From Streptomyces rishiriensis (lineage in GTDB: Bacteria; Actinomycetota; Actinomycetes; Streptomycetales; Streptomycetaceae), in contig NZ_BEWA01000013.1 in assembly GCF_003112535.1 (NCBI RefSeq), positions 62,001 through 126,000 on the forward strand: a DNA stretch of 64,000 nucleotides, given 5' to 3'. Shown here piece by piece: positions 50,695 through 59,753 of the stretch. The position numbers and the translations under genes are program-made. A model generated the notes under the pieces. It had not been told where the DNA came from. It searched no databases and worked only from the letters and a program-made list of their open reading frames with translations. How positions within the stretch are numbered: position 1 is the stretch's first letter; each line of letters opens with the position of its first letter.

Positions 50695-53600
50695 TCAGCG
50701 GCGTCGGCCCCGGCCCCGGCCCTCGGCGGGGCCGTCCTCGTCCCGGTGCGGTCCCAGGAGTTCGTCCGCGAGAGTCGGAAGATCGTCCAGCGGGGTCTCC
50801 TCGGCCCAGTCCGAACGCGGCCGCTGCCGGGGCTCGCCTTCCTCGTCGACCTGCGGCAGCTCACGGGTGCGGTCGTCGGTTCCGTCCGGCCGGGCCCCGC
50901 CACGCTCGTCGCGCTCGTCGAGCTCGTCGCGGAAGTAGCCCCGGGGGACCCGGTCCGAAGGGCCCGTGTCCCGCACGGGGGGCAGCACGGCCGTCTCCTC
51001 CTCGGGACCGTGCAGGCGCCGGTCCGTCGGGCCGCTCCGACCCTGCCGGCCACTCTGGCCACTCGGGCCGCTCTGGCCGCGCACCGGAGGCAGGACCGCG
51101 GTCTCGTCCGCCGGTCCGCCCGACGCGTTCGGCGCCGGCCGCGGCGGCTGCGGCAGCTCGGCCGTCACCTCGGCGTCGGCGCCACCGGCGGGGGCCGGCT
51201 TCGTGGCGGACTTCTCGGGGGACTTGCGGGGGGACCCCTCATAGGACCTCGCGGACGGGCGGGAAGGCTGCTCGGGCTCCTTGTCCATCCGGATCGGGGG
51301 CAGCACCGCCGTCTCGTCCACCGGTCCGCCCGACGCGTTCGTCGGCGTCACCACCGGTGTCGGCACGGTCGCCGCCTCCGGCGGGACCGCCGGCCCCGCG
51401 GCCGGCCTGGGGCGGGCCGGCTTCGGGCCGAGCTGCGCCGCGGCGGCCGCCTGCTCGGCCGCTCTCCGGGCCTCCTCGGCCCGCAGCAGCGCCTCCTCGG
51501 CCTTGCGCTGCTTCTCCAGCCGACGGCTCTCGGCCTCGGCGCGCAGCCGCGCCTCCTCCTCGGCCTGCTTGCGACGCCGCTCCTCCTCCGCCTTGCGGCG
51601 GGCCGCCTCCTCCGCGCGGGCCTTCTCCTCGGCGAGGAGCCGGACCCGCTCCTCCTCGGCACGCTTGCGGGCCTCCTCGGCGCGCAGCCGCGCCTCCTCG
51701 GCCTGCCGCTCGGCCTCGCGCCGCTGCGCCTCCTCCAGCTCGCGCCGCTTGCGCTCCTCCTCCTCGGCGCGCAGCTTGGCGAGCTGCTCCTGGCGCTCAC
51801 GCTCCAGGCGCTCCTCCTCGGCCTTGCGGGCGGCCTCCTCCTCGGCCTTGCGGCGGGCCTCCTCCTCGGCCTTCCGGCGCGCCTCCTCCTGGGCTTTGAT
51901 CTCCGCCTCGGACAGGGGCAGCAGCTGGTCCAGCCGGTGCCGGACGGTGGAGGTGACGGCCTCGGGCTCCTGCGCCGCGTCGACGACCAGGTAGCGGCCG
52001 GGATCGGCGGCGGCCAGAGTGAGGAAACCTGCGCGCACCCGCGCGTGGAACTCCGCCGGCTCCGACTCCAGACGGTCCGGCGCCTCCGTGAACCGCTCGC
52101 GGGCGGCCTCCGGCGACACGTCCAGCAGGACCGTCAGATGCGGCACCAGGCCGTCCGTCGCCCAGCGCGAGATCCGCGCGATCTCGGTCGGGGACAGATC
52201 GCGGCCGGCGCCCTGGTAGGCCACGGACGAGTCGACGTACCGGTCGCTGATCACGACCGCGCCGCGCTCCAGGGCGGGCCGCACGACCGTGTCGACGTGC
52301 TCCGCGCGGTCCGCCGCGTACAGCAGGGCCTCCGCGCGGTGCGAGAGGCCGGCGCTGGACACGTCCAGCAGGATCGAGCGCAGCCGCTTGCCCACGGGCG
52401 TGGCACCCGGCTCACGCGTGAGGACGACCTCGTGGCCCTTGCCCCTGATCCACTCGGCGAGCGCCTCGGCCTGGGTGGACTTGCCGGCGCCGTCGCCGCC
52501 CTCCAGGGCGATGAAGAAGCCGTTCGCGGCCGGGGCCGTCACCGGGTCGTCGCCGCCCAGCAGCGCGTCCCGCAGGTCCTGCCGCAGGGGGACGCCGGAG
52601 CGGTCGTCGACCTTGGCGAGCACCAGTGCGGCCACCGGCAGCAGCAGCGCGCCGACCAGCATCAGCGTGAAGGCGGCTCCGCCGTGCGCGAAGACGAACT
52701 TGCCGTTCTCCAGCCGGTGCGGCCCGATGAGCGCCGCGACCAGCGGGGCGAGGACCGCGCCCAGCGCCACGAGGACCCGCACGACCGCGTGCAGGTGCTC
52801 GGTCGTCCGCGTCCGGCGGTGGTCCTCGGTCTCCTGGTCGAGCAGCGCGTGCCCGGTGTTGGCGGCGACGCCCGCGCCGACGCCCGCAAGGACCATGATC
52901 AGCAGCACGCTGGTGACGTCCGGGACCAGCCCGGCGGCGAGCAGGGCGACGCCGGTGAAGGCGATGGCCAGCGCGAGCAGCCGGCGCCGCGACAGCGACA
53001 CCAGGACCTTCGGCGCCGTCCGGACGCCGACGACGACTCCGCCGGTCAGCCCGAGCACGAGCAGTCCGTACAGCACCGGGCCGCCGCCCAGGTCCTTGGC
53101 GTGCAGCACGGCCACGGCGACGGCGGCGGAGGCCGCGCCGGCGACGGCGGCGCACGCGAGCACCAGCAGCGGGATCACACCCGTGCGGCCCGAGTCGACG
53201 CCGGTGGCGGTCCTGGGTCGACGCAGGCCCTCGAGGGGTGACCGCGCGCGCGGGGTGCGCACCGCAGGCAGCTCCAGGAAGGTCACGATGGACAGGCACC
53301 CGGCGAAGAGCCCGCCGGCGACGTACGAGGCGAGGGCCGCCTGGTGCTGGTCGAACCAGGCGATCCCGGCGCCGAGAAGATTGTTGAAGAGGGCGGCGAC
53401 GACCAGCGCGGCCGCGCCGAGCGGGATCGTCACGAAGCCCGTGCGCAGCGAGAGGCGGCGCAGGGCGTCCATGTGGTCGGGCAACGGTCGTACGGTCGCG
53501 CCCTCCGGGGGCGGGGCGGGCAGCAGGGCGGGCGCCGCGCTCTCCCGGGCGACCGTCCAGAACCGCTCGGCGACGCCCGTCACGAACACCGTGACGAGCA

Positions 53601-54045
53601 GCAGGGCCAGCGCGTTCTGCGGCGTCCAGTCGATCCACAGGGGCGCGACGATCAGCAGCGCGGCGCGCAGGCCGTCCGCGCCGACCATGGTCCACCGGCG
53701 GTCGAGTGGACCCTCCGGCGAGGTCAGTGCCGTCAGCGGGCCCAGAAGGACGGCGCCGAAGAGGAGGGTGGCCAGGATCCGTACCCCGAAGACGATCGCC
53801 ACTGCGAACGCCACGCCTCGGTAGCCGCCCCCGAAGGAGCCCTCGGCGATGGCCGCCTGGAGGACGAGGAGGACGAACACCAGGAGGGCGAGGGTGTCTG
53901 CGACTCCGCCCACCAACTGCGCGCTCCAGAGGCGCTTGAGCTGCGGCTCGCGCAACAGGGCGCGTACGGCGCGCTCGCGGGAGTCGGCCACCAGGGCGTC
54001 GTCCGGGGCCGGGTGGTGGGCCGTTGGCTGCTCGGCTCGCGTCAT
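50695..54045 (-). CDS. tmk: MFS permease-thymidylate kinase fusion with coiled-coil and disordered tail
   Basis: This 1116-residue, four-part protein starts with residues ~35-500, an MFS-like membrane domain with about 10-12 segments. Residues ~508-710 are thymidylate kinase: P-loop EGGDGAGKSTQ near 515, DRY in VISDRYVDSSVAYQG and LTREPGATP. The enzyme phosphorylates dTMP to dTDP. Residues ~712-880 are an uninterrupted charged helix of KAEEEARR-type heptads, and ~880-1116 are disordered with three ETAVLPP motifs. The same fusion is a Streptomyces feature. The coupling of membrane domain and kinase is unexplained. ATG 54045 is chosen. Confidence 0.92.
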   Translation of the reverse strand: MTRAEQPTAHHPAPDDALVADSRERAVRALLREPQLKRLWSAQLVGGVADTLALLVFVLLVLQAAIAEGSFGGGYRGVAFAVAIVFGVRILATLLFGAVLLGPLTALTSPEGPLDRRWTMVGADGLRAALLIVAPLWIDWTPQNALALLLVTVFVTGVAERFWTVARESAAPALLPAPPPEGATVRPLPDHMDALRRLSLRTGFVTIPLGAAALVVAALFNNLLGAGIAWFDQHQAALASYVAGGLFAGCLSIVTFLELPAVRTPRARSPLEGLRRPRTATGVDSGRTGVIPLLVLACAAVAGAASAAVAVAVLHAKDLGGGPVLYGLLVLGLTGGVVVGVRTAPKVLVSLSRRRLLALAIAFTGVALLAAGLVPDVTSVLLIMVLAGVGAGVAANTGHALLDQETEDHRRTRTTEHLHAVVRVLVALGAVLAPLVAALIGPHRLENGKFVFAHGGAAFTLMLVGALLLPVAALVLAKVDDRSGVPLRQDLRDALLGGDDPVTAPAANGFFIALEGGDGAGKSTQAEALAEWIRGKGHEVVLTREPGATPVGKRLRSILLDVSSAGLSHRAEALLYAADRAEHVDTVVRPALERGAVVISDRYVDSSVAYQGAGRDLSPTEIARISRWATDGLVPHLTVLLDVSPEAARERFTEAPDRLESEPAEFHARVRAGFLTLAAADPGRYLVVDAAQEPEAVTSTVRHRLDQLLPLSEAEIKAQEEARRKAEEEARRKAEEEAARKAEEERLERERQEQLAKLRAEEEERKRRELEEAQRREAERQAEEARLRAEEARKRAEEERVRLLAEEKARAEEAARRKAEEERRRKQAEEEARLRAEAESRRLEKQRKAEEALLRAEEARRAAEQAAAAAQLGPKPARPRPAAGPAVPPEAATVPTPVVTPTNASGGPVDETAVLPPIRMDKEPEQPSRPSARSYEGSPRKSPEKSATKPAPAGGADAEVTAELPQPPRPAPNASGGPADETAVLPPVRGQSGPSGQSGRQGRSGPTDRRLHGPEEETAVLPPVRDTGPSDRVPRGYFRDELDERDERGGARPDGTDDRTRELPQVDEEGEPRQRPRSDWAEETPLDDLPTLADELLGPHRDEDGPAEGRGRGRRR

Positions 54046-54102
54046 GCTTTCAGCCTATCGGCCGCGACTGACAGCCCGGAGCCCCCGTCCGTACGTACGA
54101 CC

Positions 54103-54129
54103 GCCCCGACACCAAAGTGATGCCGGGGC
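54103..54129 (-). terminator. topA terminator
   Basis: GCCCCGGCA and TGTCGGGGC pair on the minus strand (9 bp, one G-U) with a 9-base loop. The hairpin lies between the topA stop and the tmk start. Confidence 0.65.
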
Positions 54130-54187
54130 GTTCGTTTCGCGAACCTGCCGTGAAGGAACGGTGGCGGGATCAGGACCCGCCGGGCCG

Positions 54188-57052
54188 TCAGTCCTCCGAC
54201 GAGGACGACGGGGAGGCCGTCGCCTTCTTCGCGGTCGTCTTCTTGACGGTGGTCGTCTTCTTGGCGGTGGTCGTCTTCTTGGCGGCCGTCGTCTTCGCGG
54301 TGGTCTTCTTGGCGGCCGTCGTCTTCTTCGCCGGGGCCGCCTTCTTGGCCGTCGCCTTCTTCGCGGGGGCCTTCTTGGCCGTCTTCTTGACCGGCGCCTT
54401 GGCGCGCTTCTCGGCGAGCAGCTCGTAGCCGCGCTCCGGGGTGATCTCCTCGACGCTGTCGCCGGAGCGCAGGGTCGCGTTGGTCTCCCCGTCGGTGACA
54501 TACGGGCCGAAGCGCCCGTCCTTGACGACGACCGGCTTTCCGCTGACCGGGTCCGCGCCCAGCTCCTTCAGCGGCGGCTTGGCGGCGGCCCGGCCGCGCT
54601 GCTTGGGCTGCGAGTAGATCTCCAGCGCCTCTTCGAGCGTGATCGTGAAGAGCTGGTCCTCGGTCTGCAGCGAGCGCGAGTCCGTGCCCTTCTTCAGGTA
54701 CGGGCCGTAGCGGCCGTTCTGCGCGGTGATCTCCACGCCCTCGGCGTCCGCGCCGACGACACGCGGCAGCGACATCAGCTTCAGGGCGTCCGCCAGCGTG
54801 ACCGTGTCCAGCGACATCGACTTGAACAGCGAGGCCGTGCGCGGCTTCACGGCGTTCTTGCCGGTCTTCGGGGTGCCCTCGGGGAGCACCTCGGTGACGT
54901 ACGGGCCATAGCGGCCGTCCCTGGCGATGATCTGGTGGCCCGACTCGGGGTCGGCGCCCAGCTCGAAGTCACCGCTCGGCTTGGCGAGGAGCTCCTCGGC
55001 GAGCTCGACGGACAGCTCGTCGGGCGCGAGGTCCTCGGGGATGTCCGCGCGCTGGTGGCCCTCGGAGTCCTTCTCGCCGCGCTCGATGTAGGGGCCGTAG
55101 CGGCCCACCCGCAGCACGATGCCGTCGCCCACCGGGAACGAGGACACCTCGCGGGCGTCGATCGCGCCCAGGTCGGTCACCAGCTCCTTGAGGCCGCCGA
55201 GGTGGTCCCCGTCGCCGTTGCCGGCGTCCGCGGCGCCGCCCTCGACCGCGCCGGTGCCCTCGCCGAAGTAGAACCGCTTCAGCCACGGCACGGCCCGCGC
55301 CTCACCGCGGGCGATGCGGTCGAGGTCGTCCTCCATCCTGGCGGTGAAGTCGTAGTCGACGAGCCGCCCGAAGTGCTTCTCCAGGAGGTTGACCACGGCG
55401 AACGACAGGAAGGACGGGACGAGCGCGGTGCCCTTCTTGAAGACGTAACCGCGGTCGAGGATCGTGCCGATGATCGACGCGTACGTCGACGGGCGGCCGA
55501 TCTCGCGCTCTTCGAGCTCCTTGACGAGGCTGGCCTCGGTGTAGCGGGCCGGGGGCTTGGTGGCGTGCCCGTCGACCGTGATCTCCTCGGCGGAGAGCGC
55601 GTCGCCCTCGCCCACCTGCGGCAGGCGGCGCTCGCGGTCGTCCAGCTCGGCGTTCGGGTCGTCGGCGCCCTCGACATACGCCTTCAGGAAGCCGTGGAAG
55701 GTGATGGTCTTGCCGGAGGCGCTGAACTCGACGTCGCGGCCGTCGGCCGCCGTGCCGGCGATCTTCACCGTCACGCTGTTGCCGATGGCGTCCTTCATCT
55801 GGGAGGCGACCGTGCGCTTCCAGATCAGTTCGTAGAGCCTGAACTGGTCGCCGCTCAGACCCGTCTCGGCAGGCGTGCGGAAACGATCACCCGAGGGGCG
55901 GATCGCTTCGTGCGCCTCCTGCGCGTTCTTGACCTTCCCGGCGTAGGTACGCGGCTGCGCCGGCAGGTAGTCGGCGCCGTACAGCTGCGTGACCTGGGCG
56001 CGAGCGGCGGACACGGCGGTTTCGCTCAGCGTCGTGGAGTCGGTGCGCATGTACGTGATGAAGCCGTTCTCGTACAGCTTCTGCGCGACCTGCATGGTGG
56101 CCTTGGCGCCGAATCCCAGCTTGCGGCTGGCCTCCTGCTGCAGCGTCGTCGTACGGAACGGGGCGTACGGCGAGCGCCGGTACGGCTTGGACTCGACGGA
56201 CCGCACGGCGAACCGTGTGTTCTCCAGGGCGGCGGCCAGGGCGCGGGCGTTCGCCTCGTCGAGGTGGAGGGTGTTCGCGCTCTTGAGCTGTCCCAGCGAG
56301 TCGAAGTCGCGGCCCTGCGCGACCCGCCTGCCGTCGACGGCCTGCAGGCGGGCGACCAGCGACGACGGATCCGACGAGTCTCCCGCGCGGCCGGTCGCGA
56401 AGGTGCCCGTCAGGTCCCAGTACTCGGCAGAACGAAACGCGATGCGCTCGCGTTCCCGCTCGACGACGAGACGGGTGGCGACGGACTGGACACGGCCGGC
56501 CGACAGGCGCGGCATGACCTTCTTCCACAGGACCGGCGAGACCTCGTAGCCGTAGAGGCGGTCGAGGATGCGGCGGGTCTCCTGGGCGTCGACGAGCTTC
56601 TGGTTGAGCTGGCGCGGATTGGCGACGGCGGCCCGGATCGCGTCCTTGGTGATCTCGTGGAAGACCATCCGCTTGACGGGGATCTTCGGCTTGAGGACCT
56701 CCTGGAGGTGCCAGGCGATCGCCTCGCCCTCGCGGTCCTCATCGGTGGCGAGGAAGAGCTCGTCGGACTCCTTGAGCAGGTCCTTGAGCTTCTTGACCTG
56801 CGCCCTCTTGTCGGCGTTGACGACATAGATCGGCTGGAAGTCGTGTTCGACGTCCACACCGAGGCGGCGCACCTCGCCCGTGTACTGGTCCGGCACCTCC
56901 GCGGCGCCGTTGGGAAGGTCGCGGATGTGCCCGACGCTGGCCTCGACGATGTAGCCGGGGCCGAGATAACCCTTGATCGTCTTCGCCTTGGCAGGCGACT
57001 CGACGATCACGAGTCGGCGGCCGCCGTGTGCGGTCTCGCTGGTCGGGGACAA
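54188..57052 (-). CDS. topA: DNA topoisomerase I
   Basis: This 954-residue type IA enzyme relaxes negative supercoils. The TOPRIM domain shows LVIVESPAKAKTIKGYLG and ATDEDREGEAIAWHL, and the catalytic Tyr is in FITYMRTDSTTLS (~332). Four actinobacterial C-terminal repeats replace zinc fingers; each contains GRYGPY or GRFGPY. Residues ~882-954 are a Lys/Ala/Thr tail (AKKTTAKKTT-type) like the lysine repeats that give Streptomyces TopA its processivity. The start is TTG 57052, preceded by GGAGAGAAG. It is followed by tmk and holB in the same direction. Confidence 0.96.
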   Translation of the reverse strand: MSPTSETAHGGRRLVIVESPAKAKTIKGYLGPGYIVEASVGHIRDLPNGAAEVPDQYTGEVRRLGVDVEHDFQPIYVVNADKRAQVKKLKDLLKESDELFLATDEDREGEAIAWHLQEVLKPKIPVKRMVFHEITKDAIRAAVANPRQLNQKLVDAQETRRILDRLYGYEVSPVLWKKVMPRLSAGRVQSVATRLVVERERERIAFRSAEYWDLTGTFATGRAGDSSDPSSLVARLQAVDGRRVAQGRDFDSLGQLKSANTLHLDEANARALAAALENTRFAVRSVESKPYRRSPYAPFRTTTLQQEASRKLGFGAKATMQVAQKLYENGFITYMRTDSTTLSETAVSAARAQVTQLYGADYLPAQPRTYAGKVKNAQEAHEAIRPSGDRFRTPAETGLSGDQFRLYELIWKRTVASQMKDAIGNSVTVKIAGTAADGRDVEFSASGKTITFHGFLKAYVEGADDPNAELDDRERRLPQVGEGDALSAEEITVDGHATKPPARYTEASLVKELEEREIGRPSTYASIIGTILDRGYVFKKGTALVPSFLSFAVVNLLEKHFGRLVDYDFTARMEDDLDRIARGEARAVPWLKRFYFGEGTGAVEGGAADAGNGDGDHLGGLKELVTDLGAIDAREVSSFPVGDGIVLRVGRYGPYIERGEKDSEGHQRADIPEDLAPDELSVELAEELLAKPSGDFELGADPESGHQIIARDGRYGPYVTEVLPEGTPKTGKNAVKPRTASLFKSMSLDTVTLADALKLMSLPRVVGADAEGVEITAQNGRYGPYLKKGTDSRSLQTEDQLFTITLEEALEIYSQPKQRGRAAAKPPLKELGADPVSGKPVVVKDGRFGPYVTDGETNATLRSGDSVEEITPERGYELLAEKRAKAPVKKTAKKAPAKKATAKKAAPAKKTTAAKKTTAKTTAAKKTTTAKKTTTVKKTTAKKATASPSSSSED

Positions 57053-57411
57053 CTTCGCTCTTCTCTCCGGATCGACGCTGGGGCCTCCCCAGGCCTTGCT
57101 CCCGGGGTCGGGTCATGGGGACGCTGCGGAGTGTGACGGTACATCCCGCCCCCCTGTCAAACGGGAAAAGCCCGCAACGGCCACTCGAACGGTAACCCGA
57201 CTACCGCCATTCCTGCCGCCTGGAGTACCGACCGGTGCTTTTCCGTACGTCCGGAACACGCCGTCCCCTTTATCGGCGGGACATCGACGGGATCATGCTC
57301 ACGCCGCTCGAACGAAGATCCGGCGACATCCCCGAAGAGGGCTCACGACCCGGTCCCGTCGGTGGTCCGCGCGGTGATCCCGCCGTATCCGGACGTGATC
57401 CCCCAGCGGCC

Positions 57412-57609
57412 TCAGAGGCGGGTGAAGCACCACGCGCCGAGGGCCAGCGTGGCGACCGCGGCGAGGCCGGCCAGCGTCGCCGATGCGACGGGGCTCACAT
57501 CCTGGGCCACAGGTTCGCGGTGCCGCACCCGGACCGCGGTCCACACCAGGAGTGCACCCCCGAACAGGACGAACACCATCCCCGCGAAGACCGTCGGCCC
57601 ACTCTCCAT
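57412..57609 (-). CDS. small two-helix membrane protein
   Basis: This 65-residue protein has two hydrophobic segments (VFAGMVFVLFGGALLVW and ATLAGLAAVATLALGAW) separated by a polar loop with RVRHREPVAQDVSP. It has no recognised domain. ATG 57609 is chosen because GGGGACGAG lies just upstream and the longer open frame is the repeat-filled intergenic region. It sits between the methyltransferase gene and topA, all leftward. Codon usage and helix pattern support it as real, but function is unknown. Confidence 0.65.
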   Translation of the reverse strand: MESGPTVFAGMVFVLFGGALLVWTAVRVRHREPVAQDVSPVASATLAGLAAVATLALGAWCFTRL

Positions 57610-57771
57610 GCTCGTCCCCGCCCCTGCTCTCCCGCTCACGCACGCCCCGGCTCCGGGGAGACTGGCACGCGCGGGCGGCGACCCGGCGAACCCGAGGTGA
57701 ACGGCGGGACTACGAGCGGGGTCGCGGGGCCGCAGACAGCCACTGAGCGGGGCACGGCGGAGGCGACGGGA

Positions 57772-58140
57772 GCGACGGGACGGCGGAAACCCGCGGGACG
57801 GCCGGGGGAGGCGACGGGACGGCGGAAACCGGCGGGAGGGCCGGGGGGCGAGCGGGCGAGCGGGCGAGCGGGCGAGCGGGCGAGCGGGCGAGCGGGCGAG
57901 CGGGCGAGCGGGCGAGCGGGCGAGCGGGCGAGCGGGCGAGCGGGCGAGCGGGCGAGCGGGCGAGTGCAGGCTCCGCCGCAGCGCGGGTTGGTCCGCCGCA
58001 CGGCAAGGTCCTAGCGCCGACCCGCGGGTTTCCGCCGTTCGACCGCAGGCTCCGCCGCCGACCCGCGGGGTTCCGCCGACGCACCGCAGGCTCCGCCGCC
58101 GACCCGCGGGTTCCGCCGTCCCAGCGCAGGCTCCGCCGCC
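57772..58140. repeat. cluster of three tandem-repeat families
   Basis: Two 39-bp units begin at 57772 and 57811 (GCGACGGGACGGCGGAAAC). Three 40-41-bp units begin at 58019, 58060 and 58101 (GACCCGCGGG, then TTCCGCCG, then CGCAGGCTCCGCCGCC). Between them lies the 8-bp array. The 41-bp family loosely complements the 39-bp family (GGCGGAAACCCGC against GCGGGTTTCCGCC), so long hairpins are possible. Confidence 0.88.
57849..57964. repeat. 14 perfect tandem copies of an 8-bp unit
   Basis: CGAGCGGG is repeated 14 times (57849-57960) with no mismatch, plus CGAG. The unit is not a multiple of three, so it cannot be a conserved coding tract. Confidence 0.97.
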
Positions 58141-58156
58141 CCGCGCCATTCCGCCG

Positions 58157-59698
58157 TCACTCCGCAGGTTCGAGGAACCCCTGCTCCACCAGCAGGCGGA
58201 TCTGGGCCGGAGTGCGGTCCCGCAGCAACACCGGGTCCTCGCCGACCAGTTGCGCGATGGCGTCGAGGATCCGCCCGGCGCTCAGCGAACCGTCGCACAC
58301 GCCCGCGAAGCCCGCGCCGACCGTGTCCACCTTGGTGGCCCGGCGCATGCCGCGGTTCTGGCGCAGCACGACGTGCTCCGGGTCCTCGGCGCCGGGCAGC
58401 CCGACCTGTTCCTGGACGACCTCCGCGGCCAGGCGGAAGCGTCCGGCGAGGAGGGCCGCGTCGTCGTGCGTGCGCAGGTGGTCGAGTCGCTCGAAGTGGG
58501 CCAGGACCGTGTCGCCGAGCGGCTGTTCGACGGCGTGCGGCCATTCCTCCACCGTGATCACGGGCTCCGCGGCTTGCGTCCTGCGCAGCGTGATCCAGCC
58601 GAATCCGACGGCCTTCACCTTGCGCGCCTCGAACTCGTCCAGCCATGCGTCGTAGCGTGCCTGGTACTCGGCCTGGTCGCCCCGGTGGTCGCCGGCGTCG
58701 CGCAGCCACAGCTCCGCGTACTGCGTGACGTCCTGCACCTCACGCTGCACGATCCACGCGTCGCAGCCTCGTGGCACCCATGACCTGAGCCTGTCCTGCC
58801 AGTCCTCCCCCTCCACGTGCTGCCAGTTCGCGAGGAACTGTGCGAACCCGCCGGCGTTCAGTCGTTCCCCCGCTCCCTGAACGACCGAGCGGCACAGATC
58901 GTCCCCGCCCATCCCGCCGTCCCGGTAGGTCAGCCGGGCGCCCGGAGAGATCACGAACGGCGGGTTCGAGACGATCAGGTCGTACGTCTCGTCCTCGCGG
59001 AGCGGCTCGAACAGGGAGCCCTCGCGCAGGTCCGCGGCCGGGGCTCCGGACAGCGCGAGCGTGAGCGCGGTGATGTGCAGGGCGCGCGGGTTGAGGTCGG
59101 TCGCCGTCACGCGCGTGGCGTGCTGCGCGGCGTGCAGCGCCTGGATGCCGGATCCGGTGCCGAGGTCGAGAGCCGCGGACACGGGCTTGCGGACGGTGAT
59201 GCCGGCGAGGGTCGTCGACGCCCCGCCCACGCCCAGGACGACCGCCGCGTCGGCCTGCCGGCCTCCGCTCGCGCTGCCGCCGGCGCCGCCGACCGCGCAG
59301 CCCAGGTCGGACACGATGAACCAGTCCTCGCCGTCCGGGCCGCCGTACGGGCGGACGTCGACGGTCGCGGCCACCTCGTCCGGGCCGGCGGGGGCCAGCC
59401 AGCCGCTCTCCACGCACGCGCGTACCGGCAGGAACTCCGCCACGCGCGCGTGCGGCGCCGGCTGCTGGAGCAGGAAGAGGCGGACGAGCGTCTCCAGCGG
59501 CGTGTCCCCGCGGGTCGCGCGCAGCGCGGGCACGGTCTCGCTGCGGGCGAGGGCCGCGTAGGCGGGGGCGCCGAGCAGTTCGAGGAGGCCGTCCGCGGTG
59601 AAGGAGGCCGCGAGCAGGGCTTCGCGCAGCAGGGCGGCGACCTCGGGGCGGTCGGCCGAGGGCAGGGGGGACGGGGTGGCGTTACTCACGCCTCCCAT
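58157..59698 (-). CDS. class I SAM-dependent methyltransferase with N-x-PPF motif
   Basis: This 513-residue protein has an N-terminal helical region (residues ~15-95), then a Rossmann methyltransferase. Motif I is ALDLGTGSGIQALHAAQH, the acidic loop is VTATDLNPRALHITALTLAL, and the catalytic motif is IVSNPPFVISP. N-P-P-F is typical of HemK/RsmC-type enzymes that modify amide or exocyclic nitrogen in protein, rRNA or tRNA. The C-terminal ~200 residues are specific to an actinobacterial subgroup. Substrate is unknown. ATG 59698 is used; GTG 59689 would place GGGAGG too close. Confidence 0.85.
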   Translation of the reverse strand: MGGVSNATPSPLPSADRPEVAALLREALLAASFTADGLLELLGAPAYAALARSETVPALRATRGDTPLETLVRLFLLQQPAPHARVAEFLPVRACVESGWLAPAGPDEVAATVDVRPYGGPDGEDWFIVSDLGCAVGGAGGSASGGRQADAAVVLGVGGASTTLAGITVRKPVSAALDLGTGSGIQALHAAQHATRVTATDLNPRALHITALTLALSGAPAADLREGSLFEPLREDETYDLIVSNPPFVISPGARLTYRDGGMGGDDLCRSVVQGAGERLNAGGFAQFLANWQHVEGEDWQDRLRSWVPRGCDAWIVQREVQDVTQYAELWLRDAGDHRGDQAEYQARYDAWLDEFEARKVKAVGFGWITLRRTQAAEPVITVEEWPHAVEQPLGDTVLAHFERLDHLRTHDDAALLAGRFRLAAEVVQEQVGLPGAEDPEHVVLRQNRGMRRATKVDTVGAGFAGVCDGSLSAGRILDAIAQLVGEDPVLLRDRTPAQIRLLVEQGFLEPAE

Positions 59699-59753
59699 TG
59701 TGTCCCGTCGCCACTCGGGTGGCGTCCCCCGGAGCACCCCGGGCCGTGCCGCG

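Larger units (their letters stand above)
57610..58156. other. repeat-filled 547-base intergenic region
   Basis: This region lies upstream of the small membrane protein gene and downstream of the methyltransferase gene. Most of its length is built from three tandem-repeat families: 39 bp x2, 8 bp x14 and 41 bp x3. No gene is supported; long arginine/proline frames are artefacts of the repeats. Confidence 0.75.

Noticed and set aside
57849-57964. CRISPR-like appearance of the 14-copy array
   Set aside because: The units are 8 bp with no spacers, so it is a simple tandem repeat. No cas genes are present.
57412-58149. 245-residue minus-strand frame with repeated SPARPLAR units
   Set aside because: The repeated part is the translated 8-bp intergenic array. 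Only the last 65 residues, after an ATG with a ribosome site, look like a real protein.
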